A stretch of 64,000 nucleotides of DNA from Microcaldota archaeon (lineage in GTDB: Archaea; Micrarchaeota; Micrarchaeia; Micrarchaeales; CABMGC01): positions 3,530 through 67,529 of the forward strand of contig JAGWHN010000003.1 in the NCBI GenBank assembly GCA_028866785.1, written 5' to 3'. A model generated the notes under the pieces. The model was not told the DNA's origin. It saw only the letters and a list, made by a program, of their open reading frames with translations, and did not search any database. This document shows, piece by piece, positions 9,835 to 17,451 of the stretch. The stretch's first letter is position 1, and every line of letters starts with the position of its first letter. The position numbers were made by a program, and so were the translations under genes.

Positions 9835-11768
9835 GCTCTTCCCTCTCTTTCAACTAGCCTCTTCATCTCCTCTATCTGGTCACGCATCTGTATTGCCTTT
9901 TCAAATTGGAGCGTCTCTGCGTACTTCTTCATCTCCGCGTCCATCTCAACAAGCTGCCTCTTGATGTCTGACTTTCCAAGGTGTTTTATCCCCGTGAGCG
10001 AGCCCTTCTTTGCCTCAATCTTCTTGATGATCGTCTTTGGGGTTATCTTGTACTTCTTGTTGTATTCGATTTGGAGCTTTCTCCTCTCCTCCGTTATCCT
10101 TACAGCCTCGCTGATTGAGTCGGTCATCTTATCCGCAAAAAGAATTACCTTCCCGTCCACATTCCTTGCCGCCCTTCCGATTGTCTGAATCAGGCTTCGG
10201 GTGTCCCTAAGGAATCCTTCCTTGTCCGCATCAAGTATGAAAATCGTCCCCACCTCCGGTATGTCAAGCCCCTCCCTTAGCAGGTTTATCCCAACAAGAA
10301 CGTCAAATTCCCGAGCCCTGAGCTGCCTTATCAGCTCAATTCTCTCAAGGCTCGCTATCTCGCTGTGAAGGTACCTCACCTTGAAGCCCTCCTTTGCAAG
10401 ATAGTCTGTGAGGTCCTCTGCCATCCTCTTTGTGAGAGTTGTCACAAGAACCCTGTTGCCTTTTGCAATCGTCTCCTTTGCCTGCGCCATAAGGTACTTC
10501 ATCTGTCCCTCAATCGGCTTCACTTCAACGATCGGATCAAGCAGTCCTGTTGGACGGGTGATGAGCTCTATTTCCGCACCGCTTTTGCCAAGTTCATACT
10601 CCGCCGGGGTTGCGGAAACGAAAAGAGTAGTGCCCATCTTTCCTTCAAACTCCTCAAACTTGAGTGGTCTGTTGTCAAATGCGCTAGGAAGCCTGAATCC
10701 AAAGTCGACAAGGTTCTTCTTTCTCATGTAGTCTCCATTGTACATCGCCCGAGACTGCGGAATTGTCTGGTGGCTCTCATCGATTATCAAGAGGAAATCC
10801 TTCGGGAAGTAATCAATCAGAACGTATGGAGGCTCGCCCGCAGCGCGTCCATCAAAGTGGCGGCTGTAATTCTCAATTCCATTAGTGTAGCCCATCTCCT
10901 TGATCATCTCAAGGTCGTACTTCACCTTCTTCTCAAGACGCTGCGCCTCAAGCGGAGGGAGTTTTGGCAGCTGCTCTATAAGTTCCGCTTTTATTTTGTC
11001 AATTGCAGCATGCTGTTTCTCTATAGGCACGACATACTGCCTTGCAGGATAAATCACAGTGTCGTCAATTTTTGCGACAACGTCCCCGGTTAGGTGATCT
11101 ACCTCCTTTATGCTCTTTATCCCATCCTCCTCAAGCTCTATTCGGAGAATATTGTTTTCATATGCGGGAATCACATCAATCGTATTTCCCCTCACCCTGA
11201 ACTTTCCCGGCTCAAGGTACTGGTCGTTTCTTTGGTACTGTATCTCAATCAGCGAGTGGAGGAGCTTTTGCCTTGTGGTCTTCGCCGCCTTCTTTAGCCT
11301 CACCGACATGTTCCAAAAGTCGTCAGGATTTCCGATACCATATATGCAGCTGATGCTTGCCACAACTATTGTGTCCTTTCTGCCAACAAGGCTTGAGACC
11401 GCATGCAGCCTCATCTTCTCTATCTGCTCGTTTACCGCGGAGTCCTTCTCGATATACGTGTCAGTAGTCGGGATGTATGACTCAGGCTGGTAGTAATCGT
11501 AATATGAGACGAAGTATTCCACCCTGTTGGTTGGAAATAGTTCCTTGAGCTCTGTGAAGAGCTGCGCTGCAAGGGTTTTGTTGTGCGCAATGATGAGCGT
11601 AGGCTTTTGCAGCTTCTCTATCACATTCGCCATCACAAATGTTTTTCCGCTGCCGGTTATCCCGAGCAGCGTTTGCTTGTCAAACTTTGCAAAGCCAGTG
11701 ACTATTTTCTCTATCGCCTCCTTTTGCCCCGGAGAGGTTTTGTAGTCTGACTTTAGCTCAAATTTCAT
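9831..11768 (-). CDS. uvrB: UvrABC excinuclease subunit B (helicase-like)
   Basis: DNA-opening subunit that verifies damage and recruits UvrC. Walker A 'GITGSGKT' lies at about 36-43. The '[12 protein letters not shown]' beta-hairpin element at about 89-100 inserts between DNA strands. 'DESH' and superfamily-2 motifs follow, including '[13 protein letters not shown]' and 'QTIGRAARN'. A C-terminal UVR motif ('[15 protein letters not shown]') contacts UvrC. At 645 residues it is full length. In-frame TTG, GTG and ATG codons occur at the start; I prefer ATG 11768 because GGTGA sits five bases upstream. First gene of uvrB-uvrA-uvrC, a compact arrangement that keeps all three subunits on one transcript. 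Confidence 0.98.
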   Translation of the reverse strand: MKFELKSDYKTSPGQKEAIEKIVTGFAKFDKQTLLGITGSGKTFVMANVIEKLQKPTLIIAHNKTLAAQLFTELKELFPTNRVEYFVSYYDYYQPESYIPTTDTYIEKDSAVNEQIEKMRLHAVSSLVGRKDTIVVASISCIYGIGNPDDFWNMSVRLKKAAKTTRQKLLHSLIEIQYQRNDQYLEPGKFRVRGNTIDVIPAYENNILRIELEEDGIKSIKEVDHLTGDVVAKIDDTVIYPARQYVVPIEKQHAAIDKIKAELIEQLPKLPPLEAQRLEKKVKYDLEMIKEMGYTNGIENYSRHFDGRAAGEPPYVLIDYFPKDFLLIIDESHQTIPQSRAMYNGDYMRKKNLVDFGFRLPSAFDNRPLKFEEFEGKMGTTLFVSATPAEYELGKSGAEIELITRPTGLLDPIVEVKPIEGQMKYLMAQAKETIAKGNRVLVTTLTKRMAEDLTDYLAKEGFKVRYLHSEIASLERIELIRQLRAREFDVLVGINLLREGLDIPEVGTIFILDADKEGFLRDTRSLIQTIGRAARNVDGKVILFADKMTDSISEAVRITEERRKLQIEYNKKYKITPKTIIKKIEAKKGSLTGIKHLGKSDIKRQLVEMDAEMKKYAETLQFEKAIQMRDQIEEMKRLVEREGRA

Positions 11769-11811
11769 CGGTTTCACCAAAAAGAAGTCTAGTTCCTACT
11801 TACCCTTTAAA

Positions 11812-11821
11812 CTATTTATAA
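11812..11821 (-). promoter_or_regulatory. TATA-type promoter of the uvrBAC operon
   Basis: On the minus strand the sequence reads TTATAAATAG, about 44 bases upstream of the preferred uvrB ATG. That leaves roughly 20 bases of leader, enough for the GGTGA ribosome site. It lies in the gap between divergent uvrB and arsR. Assigned by motif and position only. Confidence 0.55.
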
Positions 11822-11928
11822 CCCGACGTTATGTGGGACCCTCTACACCTCTTTTAGATATATAACTTTTTGAGAAGCGTCTTATTTAAGTGAAAGCTTT
11901 ATTAAGTTAATGCTTTATAATATGCTTG

Positions 11929-12255
11929 ATGGATGTTTTTTACGCTCTTGCAGAACCAAGAAGGAGAAAGATCATAGAGCTTCTTGCGCGGGAAGGCCAG
12001 CTCTCTGCAACCCAGATATACAAGGAATTTAATGTGACTGCGCAGGCAATTTCCCAGCACCTGAAAATTCTGCTTGATGCAAAGCTGCTTAACATGGAGA
12101 AGCGTGCGCAGCAGCGCCTCTACAGCCTAAATGCGGATTCGATGCTTGAGGTAGAAGAATGGGCGAGCCAGACCACCAAGCTTTGGGAAGAGCGCTTTGA
12201 TTCGCTTGAGAGAGTCCTTGAGACACAAAAAAGGAAGAATGCTAAAAACAGGTGA
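11929..12255 (+). CDS. ArsR-family winged-helix transcriptional regulator
   Basis: Predicted DNA-binding repressor of 108 residues. The N-terminus 'MDVFYALAEPRRRKIIELL' and the recognition helix 'NVTAQAISQHLKILLDAKLL', followed by a basic wing, match ArsR proteins of the SRPBCC-linked group. No metal-binding CxC motif is present, so metal sensing is unlikely. ATG 11929 is preferred over the TTG immediately before it. It heads a rightward four-gene cassette and would be expected to control it. Arginine codons in this cassette are often CGC/CGA, unlike the AGG/AGA-rich flanks, which suggests recent acquisition. Confidence 0.92.
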   Translation: MDVFYALAEPRRRKIIELLAREGQLSATQIYKEFNVTAQAISQHLKILLDAKLLNMEKRAQQRLYSLNADSMLEVEEWASQTTKLWEERFDSLERVLETQKRKNAKNR

Positions 12256-12259
12256 AAAT

Positions 12260-12739
12260 GTGGAAAAACCAATTAAGGAGTTGACAATAACGCGCACCTT
12301 TGATGCGCCGCGAAAGTTGGTGTGGGAGGCATGGACAAATCCCGAGCTTCTAAGGCAGTGGTTTGGCCCACGCGGAGTTACAAATCCTATCTGCGAAGTG
12401 GATGCGCGAAAGGGCGGCACTATCCACATAGTGATGGAGGCGGGACCAGAGCTTGGGCCTGCAAAGGGCATGAAGTGGCCTATGAAAGGAAAGTTTGATG
12501 AAGTGGTTCCATATGAGCGCTTCACATTCACCGCAGGCGCGCTTGATGATCAGCAGGGCATATTGCTTGAGAACAGGCAGACAGTCACTTTAGAGGAGAT
12601 GGGTGATAAGACTAAGATGACGCTGCACGTTGTCGTTACGATGGTCACAAAAAATGCTGGCCAGGCAATTGCGGGGATGACTGCTGGGTTCAACCAACAG
12701 ACAGACAAGCTTGGCGAATTCTTGATGAGCAAAAAGTGA
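12260..12739 (+). CDS. SRPBCC / AHSA1-like domain protein
   Basis: A START-like ligand-binding fold of the activator-of-Hsp90-ATPase-homologue type; the ligand or reaction is unknown. The fold is shown by 'ITRTFDAPRKLVWEAWTNP', 'LLRQWFGPRG' and the typical C-terminal helix 'TAGFNQQTDKLGEFL'. I place the start at GTG 12260 because GGTGA lies four bases upstream, giving 159 residues and no overlap with arsR; an ATG at 12239 in the same frame is the alternative. Bacteria often pair ArsR with such proteins in one operon, as here. Confidence 0.92.
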   Translation: MEKPIKELTITRTFDAPRKLVWEAWTNPELLRQWFGPRGVTNPICEVDARKGGTIHIVMEAGPELGPAKGMKWPMKGKFDEVVPYERFTFTAGALDDQQGILLENRQTVTLEEMGDKTKMTLHVVVTMVTKNAGQAIAGMTAGFNQQTDKLGEFLMSKK

Positions 12740-12743
12740 GCAG

Positions 12744-12986
12744 ATGACCTACAAGGCATATTTGGACAATATAAAAGCCAAAACCGGAAAGGGTCCTGAA
12801 TACTATGCGGCTCAGGCAAGGAAGAAGGGGCTGACCAAATATGGGGAACTGCTCAAGTGGCTCAAGGAAGAGTGTGGGCTGGGCCATGGACATGCAAATG
12901 CCATGATCCTATACATAAGGGAGCCTCAGCTTGCAAAGAGGAAAATTGCCTCAGATAATAAAAATGAATCTAAAAAGAAAAAGTGA
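12744..12986 (+). CDS. DUF4287-like small protein
   Basis: An 80-residue protein of unknown biochemical role. The core 'TGKGPEYYAAQARKKGL', 'YGELLKWLKEE' and 'GLGHGHANAM' matches the DUF4287 consensus, which in bacteria often accompanies DUF1801 and SRPBCC proteins. The C-terminus is a lysine-rich tail. It starts four bases after the SRPBCC stop, so the genes are almost certainly cotranscribed. Confidence 0.85.
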   Translation: MTYKAYLDNIKAKTGKGPEYYAAQARKKGLTKYGELLKWLKEECGLGHGHANAMILYIREPQLAKRKIASDNKNESKKKK

Positions 12987-12991
12987 ATTAA

Positions 12992-13456
12992 ATGGCAGAC
13001 AAAAAACCAAACCAAAACAACTCGAAAAAAACCATGCCTAAATCTCCACAGAAGGCCAAGGGATTTACAAAGGACGAAATAGCAGCAATGAAGGAGTATC
13101 TTCAGGAGAAAAACTCAACAAATACCGATGGAGAGAGCACAGTTCTTGAGAAGATTTCGCTGATGTCCGAGCCCGACCGCACAATAGCCAGGCGAGTACA
13201 TCAAATAATAAAATCAAATGCCCCATCTCTCTCCCCAAAAACTTGGTATGGGATGCCTGCCTATACAAGGGATGACAAAGTGGTCTGCTTTTTCCAGCCG
13301 GCGGAGAAGTTCAAGGCAAGATATGCGACGCTTGGATTTAGCGACAAGGCAAACCTTGATGATGGAGCAATGTGGGCCACAAGCTTTGCACTCAGGAAAT
13401 TGGGCCCTGCAGAGGAGGCTAAGATTGCCGCTTTAGTCAAGAAGGCAATTGGATAG
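12992..13456 (+). CDS. DUF1801 / YdhG-like protein
   Basis: 154 residues. A lysine- and proline-rich, probably disordered N-terminus of about 40 residues precedes a compact domain with 'TWYGMPAYTRDDKVVCFFQP' and 'YATLGFSD'. These mark the DUF1801/YdhG fold, sometimes called an iron-chaperone-like domain. The real function is not established. Last gene of the arsR cassette; five bases separate it from the DUF4287 gene. It converges with a leftward membrane protein. Confidence 0.85.
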   Translation: MADKKPNQNNSKKTMPKSPQKAKGFTKDEIAAMKEYLQEKNSTNTDGESTVLEKISLMSEPDRTIARRVHQIIKSNAPSLSPKTWYGMPAYTRDDKVVCFFQPAEKFKARYATLGFSDKANLDDGAMWATSFALRKLGPAEEAKIAALVKKAIG

Positions 13457-13470
13457 AGAAGAAGCGATCC

Positions 13471-13968
13471 TTACTTTACAAAGCGCCTGTATATTCTCCT
13501 GTACTGCGCGAACACCGACACTATCAGAATCGCCACAACCACCAGGTATAGGTAGAGAAGCGGAGAGGCCGCGCTGCTTTTGATGCTATAGGCGATGGTG
13601 TAAGTCAAAATGAGGCTTAGGACGCCAAGGAAAGCAAGCACAAGCGCATGCACGGTGAATATCATGCTGAACGCGATGCTCTGGTTGTTTGTGCCCTTTT
13701 TCTCTTCAATGCGGTAGAACAACGATGGCAGGTTCATTAGATACGGATATTTCTCAAAGAGCGTGTACCTGTATTGAATCACCAGAAGGCCTATCACAAA
13801 TACGCAGCTGAATATGAAAGGCACAATGAACAGCGTCATTTTTGCTCCACTGACACCAAAGTAATATGCGGCAACAACCCATGCGGCAATGTTGAGCACC
13901 AGCCCTGCAGCAATAAGCAGTTTGGCTATTCCCTCGATCCCGTATTTCTTAAGTACTCTTTTGGCCAT
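13471..13968 (-). CDS. Four-helix integral membrane protein, unknown function
   Basis: No family recognised. The 165-residue product has a basic N-terminus and four hydrophobic segments (about 16-36, 45-65, 100-124 and 135-156). A short cytoplasmic loop between the second pair carries 'YRIEEKKGTNN', and the C-terminus is basic ('YRRIYRRFVK'). No enzymatic motif is visible. It lies upstream of no obvious partner. Confidence 0.7.
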   Translation of the reverse strand: MAKRVLKKYGIEGIAKLLIAAGLVLNIAAWVVAAYYFGVSGAKMTLFIVPFIFSCVFVIGLLVIQYRYTLFEKYPYLMNLPSLFYRIEEKKGTNNQSIAFSMIFTVHALVLAFLGVLSLILTYTIAYSIKSSAASPLLYLYLVVVAILIVSVFAQYRRIYRRFVK

Positions 13969-14015
13969 ACTTTGAGTTATCGTACTAGATATTTAATCCT
14001 AATAGATTTGTAAGA

Positions 14016-14474
14016 TTACTTCCCTTTCTTTATCGTCCTGATAACTTTCTCGTCTTCTATGCCCTTTTTGTAGCTCTCATTTGAGATTTTTTCTATGAAT
14101 GCCCCTCCAACTGCTCCACCAATCCCAGCGAAGATAATGGCTATTAGCACCAATGCCAGTGGGTTTAGGGTTTGAGAGGCGCTAAACCAGCTGCTAATTG
14201 CGCCGCCTAGACCATTATTTCCTGAAATTGAGATTGTTATGGAATCAAATAAGGACTCAAACACGAAATTTGCAAGTATGGCCCCAACCGCGCCCACTAT
14301 GACCCCTAACCTCAGACCTCCTCGAGCACTTCGAATGCTTATTCCAGAGATAAATCCGGCCACAATAGGTCCGAGCAGAGGTAGCCAGCCCATAAGGAGC
14401 ATAAAAATGACACCGACCGTCCCTCCAACTACCTCAATGTCGTCTATCGCTATCAGGATGTCATTGCTTTTCAT
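14016..14474 (-). CDS. DUF5518-like small membrane protein
   Basis: 152 residues with glycine-rich membrane helices. The segment 'GPIVAGFISGISIRSARGGLRLGVIVG' type pattern (shown in parts: 'GPIVAGFISG', 'GLRLGVIVGAVGA') resembles the archaeal DUF5518 family of unknown function. A later hydrophobic segment contains 'GIGGAVGGAFIEK'. The C-terminal tail is charged and cytoplasmic in style. The gene is separate from the tRNA-Pro upstream of it on the same strand. Confidence 0.65.
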   Translation of the reverse strand: MKSNDILIAIDDIEVVGGTVGVIFMLLMGWLPLLGPIVAGFISGISIRSARGGLRLGVIVGAVGAILANFVFESLFDSITISISGNNGLGGAISSWFSASQTLNPLALVLIAIIFAGIGGAVGGAFIEKISNESYKKGIEDEKVIRTIKKGK

Positions 14475-14512
14475 GCCAACGGAAAGAGTTTGTAGCCAAA
14501 ATATAAAAACAA

Positions 14513-14585
14513 TGGGGAGTACGAGATTTGAACTCGTGTCTCCAGAACCCGAATCTGGAAGCCTGCCAAGCTAGCCGAACTCCCC
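14513..14585 (-). tRNA. tRNA-Pro (anticodon CGG)
   Basis: A 73-base cloverleaf on the minus strand. The acceptor GGGGAGT pairs perfectly with ACTCCCC. The anticodon stem CCAGA/TCTGG encloses the loop TTCGGGT, giving anticodon CGG for the proline codon CCG. The T-arm is ACGAG-TTCAAAT-CTCGT and the discriminator base is A. There is no intron, and CCA is not encoded. The 5' end lies only three bases after the stop codon of the M24 peptidase gene on the same strand. Confidence 0.95.
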
Positions 14586-14588
14586 ACA

Positions 14589-15521
14589 TTAAAGTATCAA
14601 TGAGCCGTCCTTTGTGACAAGTATATCATCCTCTATCCTCACGCCGCCAAATCCTTCGATGTAAATTCCGGGTTCCACTGTTATTACCATTCCCGGCTCA
14701 AGCACAAGGTCCGTATTTGGCGTCAGGCCCACCCCATCATGGACCTCTATTCCAAGTGAGTGTCCAAGCGCGTGGATGAACTTGCCTTTGTAAATTCCTC
14801 CCTCTGCATTGTTTATATAGTCCTCGGCAATTTTGTGTATGTCGCTTGCCTTTGCTCCGGGCTTCATTGCGTGGATTGCATTGATTCTTGCCTGCTTTAC
14901 TGTCTCGTAAACCTTCTCCATCTTAGGGTCCTTGTGTTTTCCAAAAAAGAAGGTCCTTGTTAGATCAGATGCGTAGTTGTTAACGCTTGCTCCTGCGTCA
15001 ATCAGTATAACCTCACCCTCCTTTAGCTTTGTTTCATCTGGCATGTGGTGTGGCAGCGCTGAATTCTTACCAAAGCAAACAATCGTGTCAAAGCCCTCTA
15101 CCCTTCCTCCGCCAAGTGACCTCGTGATATAATCGAACTTCGTCGCGAGCTGCCTCTCTGTTATTCCCTCCTTGAAGTCGTGCTGTATTTGCAGCATTGC
15201 CCATTTTGTTATCCTGATAGCATTTCTCATCTGTTCGATTTCCACTTCCTCCTTGATCAACCTTGCCTTCTCAAAGGCCGGGGAAACATCAACCATCTTC
15301 TTAGGGGTGTACCTCTTTTTTACCATGTTGTAAAAGTCAACGGTCATGAAAGAGCCATTTATTCCCACCTTTTTGTTCTTTAGGAGCCTCGTGAGGATTT
15401 TTCTGTGTGCCCCTTCTCTGTTTGCAAGGACGACTTTAACCTGAGGATGTTTCTGCTGCATCGCAGCTTCGTAGGAGAGGGGACTTGCAATGTGGTATGC
15501 GCTTGTCCTTGTGAATACCAA
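14589..15521 (-). CDS. M24-family metallopeptidase (Xaa-Pro aminopeptidase-like); coding extends upstream of this TTG
   Basis: Cytoplasmic pita-bread-fold peptidase that probably removes N-terminal residues ahead of proline. Metal ligands are visible in order: 'LIDAGASVNNYASDLTRTF' (two Asp), the 'HALGHSLGIEVHD' His, then 'TVEPGIYI' and 'GVRIEDD' (two Glu). The first ATG/GTG/TTG in frame is TTG 15521, but that would cut off the start of the creatinase-like N-domain. The frame stays open to about 15671 and the upstream codons encode sensible sequence ('DTILLANTIVSDPNFTYLTQ'). A non-canonical ATA (15656) or ATT (15644) start, or a sequence error, is therefore likely. Directly downstream of the Nudix gene. 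Confidence 0.9.
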   Translation of the reverse strand: MVFTRTSAYHIASPLSYEAAMQQKHPQVKVVLANREGAHRKILTRLLKNKKVGINGSFMTVDFYNMVKKRYTPKKMVDVSPAFEKARLIKEEVEIEQMRNAIRITKWAMLQIQHDFKEGITERQLATKFDYITRSLGGGRVEGFDTIVCFGKNSALPHHMPDETKLKEGEVILIDAGASVNNYASDLTRTFFFGKHKDPKMEKVYETVKQARINAIHAMKPGAKASDIHKIAEDYINNAEGGIYKGKFIHALGHSLGIEVHDGVGLTPNTDLVLEPGMVITVEPGIYIEGFGGVRIEDDILVTKDGSLIL

Positions 15522-15664
15522 AAGGTCTGATTCGAATATGCTGTTTGTGTACTGGGTTAGGTAGGTGAAGTTTGGGTCAGAGACTATCGTGTTTGCAAGC
15601 AGGATCGTGTCAACATCCTTCGCGTTTGCAAAGATTCTGTCAATTCTCTTTCTTATTGAGCTCT

Positions 15665-16123
15665 TTACCGTTCAATCGCCTCCTTTATTTTTGATAATAC
15701 ACTCTCCTTATTGATGAATATATTTGTATACTCTCTTTCCTCTTCCAGGTCCTCGATCTGTGCCCACCTGAAATGGGTATTTTCATAGTTTATCCTGATA
15801 TTAGGATTATGCGTTTTGAATATGAAAAAAGAGTTCTTCCACATCTTCTTTTTTCTTACCGCATCAAACATCAATATCTCATCTAGCTGTAGGATTGGTT
15901 CAAGGTCCACTCTTCCGAGCCTGACCTCCTCCTCTATCTCCCTGTATGCGGTCTCGATGTGCGTTTCGTTTTTGTTTCTCTTGCCCATGACAAAGGTCCA
16001 GATCCCAGGATTTGAGATGATTGGGATGTTTACGCGCTTGACAAGGAGCACCTTTTGCCTATGGACTATCGCTGCGGTTATGCCGTCCCCCTCAACCAGC
16101 TTGTATTTGCCGTTCTCGTCCAT
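15665..16123 (-). CDS. Nudix hydrolase
   Basis: Hydrolyses a nucleoside-diphosphate-linked substrate; which one cannot be told from sequence. The Nudix box is present as 'GKRNKNETHIETAYREIEEE' (G-x5-E-x7-RE-x-x-EE), although the usual following glycine is missing. I start at ATG 16123 ('MDENGKYKLVEGDG'), giving 152 residues. A longer version from 16219 would run into the divergent nreA start and begins with hydrophobic residues unlike the family. The M24 peptidase follows within a few bases, suggesting one transcript. Confidence 0.88.
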   Translation of the reverse strand: MDENGKYKLVEGDGITAAIVHRQKVLLVKRVNIPIISNPGIWTFVMGKRNKNETHIETAYREIEEEVRLGRVDLEPILQLDEILMFDAVRKKKMWKNSFFIFKTHNPNIRINYENTHFRWAQIEDLEEEREYTNIFINKESVLSKIKEAIER

Positions 16124-16163
16124 TCGACCAACAAATAAATATGGTTGGTGGCAAAAGATTATT

Positions 16164-17420
16164 ATGCAGAGCAGTGCCCTCCCAGAGATGGCCTTGAGCC
16201 TCGACAAAGCGTCAAGCAAGGAGGACCTCTATAGGCGCACGAACATAATCTACCAGAACATGCGCGACCCTGCGATGCTAAAGCGATACTACACCTTCAA
16301 GACCCTCTCGCTCCTTGACAAAAACGAGATAGAGGGCTCCTCCCCACCTGACATATTTATCGGGCGCATGGGGTACCCGAACGTGTTTGTGGGGCCCCTT
16401 GTCCCTCCCCAGTTTGGCGACACCTCCATAATGAGCACCCCCGAGCAGTGGGTAGGCAAGAGCATTCTCGAAATTGTTCAGTACCGCTCCATGCTCGTGC
16501 GCGGAATGCACCGTACAAAGATTACAAACATCGAAGGTGGAAAGGTGGAGTATGCGCTCAAGGAGCTTGCGCTCGCAGACAGGTTCCTCTATGCGGATGC
16601 GACCCTTGCAAGAAGGCCGAACCTTCGCCTCTCATATGATGAAAACTCCCAACCGTTCGGTCCAAGCGCCCCACTCAAGGAGTTGAGCGTGGGGAACGTG
16701 ACTCCAAACAAGCAGGTCCAAGACGCATATTCCGATACCTCCGCCAAGGCGAGCACCGGAATACTCGAGCTGTATCAAAAGGGGGTTCTCGTCTCCAAGA
16801 TCCAAAAAGCATTTTCCGCAGGCCTTCTAGGGGTAGGAAAGGACCGCAAATTTGTCCCAACAAGATGGAGCATCACTGCGGTTGACGACACGATCGGGAG
16901 GGACAACCTAAAGGTTGTAAAGCAGTGTGATCCGATCGACGATGTGCGAGTCTACGAGAGCGTTGCGCTAGACAACAGGTGGATAGTGATAATGGTCCCC
17001 GGCTCCTGGAGCTACGAGCTCGTTGAGGCATGGTACCCGAAGACAACCTGGAACACTACGGGCGAGAGCACGGCAATCTTCTCCTCCTCCGAACTCTACA
17101 ACGGGAGAAGCACATACGCCGAGATAGGCGGCTGCTACTACGCTGCAAGGCTTGCGGTTTCCGACCTTCTCAAAAAGGAGAACAAGCAGGCAGCCGTCGT
17201 GATACTGCGTGAGGCCCATCCGGGTTACATAATGCCGATGGGAGTGTGGAATGTGAGAGAGCATGTAAGGGACACCCTAAAGCGAGTCCCATCGCACTTC
17301 ACAACGCTATCCGAGTCGCTAAAATATGCCGGCTCAAAGATGGAGATACCTCTTCCGGTCTGGATAAAGAACAGCACGATACTAAGGTACCTCCAGGAGC
17401 AGCGAAGGCTTTTCACATAG
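16164..17420 (+). CDS. nreA: Archaeal DNA repair protein of the Nre family, without the N-terminal zinc cluster
   Basis: Nre proteins act in archaeal DNA repair and many bind PCNA. The family hallmark 'GSSPPDIFIGRMGYPNVFVG' followed by 'PLVPP' is present near residues 57-81. The C-terminal half has 'WKTT'-type and 'YAEIGGCYYAAR' motifs typical of the family. I start at ATG 16164 (418 residues); the frame is open further left, but that region is antisense to the Nudix gene. Many homologues begin with a four-Cys zinc motif; no cysteine occurs in this N-terminus. The tail ends 'YLQEQRRLFT', at best a weak PCNA-binding motif. Confidence 0.9.
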   Translation: MQSSALPEMALSLDKASSKEDLYRRTNIIYQNMRDPAMLKRYYTFKTLSLLDKNEIEGSSPPDIFIGRMGYPNVFVGPLVPPQFGDTSIMSTPEQWVGKSILEIVQYRSMLVRGMHRTKITNIEGGKVEYALKELALADRFLYADATLARRPNLRLSYDENSQPFGPSAPLKELSVGNVTPNKQVQDAYSDTSAKASTGILELYQKGVLVSKIQKAFSAGLLGVGKDRKFVPTRWSITAVDDTIGRDNLKVVKQCDPIDDVRVYESVALDNRWIVIMVPGSWSYELVEAWYPKTTWNTTGESTAIFSSSELYNGRSTYAEIGGCYYAARLAVSDLLKKENKQAAVVILREAHPGYIMPMGVWNVREHVRDTLKRVPSHFTTLSESLKYAGSKMEIPLPVWIKNSTILRYLQEQRRLFT

Positions 17421-17430
17421 TTTTTTATTA
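17412..17430 (+). repeat. Left copy of a 19-bp direct repeat bounding a tandem gene duplication
   Basis: TTCACATAGTTTTTTATTA occurs here, covering the last two codons and stop of nreA plus the following T-run. It recurs exactly at 18867-18885, upstream of the second glycine-rich gene. The spacing of 1455 bases equals one copy of the duplicated unit. Confidence 0.85.
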
Positions 17431-17451
17431 GATAAATAAGAGATTATTTCC

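Noticed and set aside
10365..11093. A 242-codon rightward frame inside uvrB
   Set aside because: It is antisense to highly conserved helicase motifs and its translation is Cys/His/Leu-rich with no domain; a shadow frame.
15816..16163. Upstream extension of nreA by 116 codons
   Set aside because: This part is the exact antisense of the Nudix gene, while the Nre signature begins only downstream of 16164.
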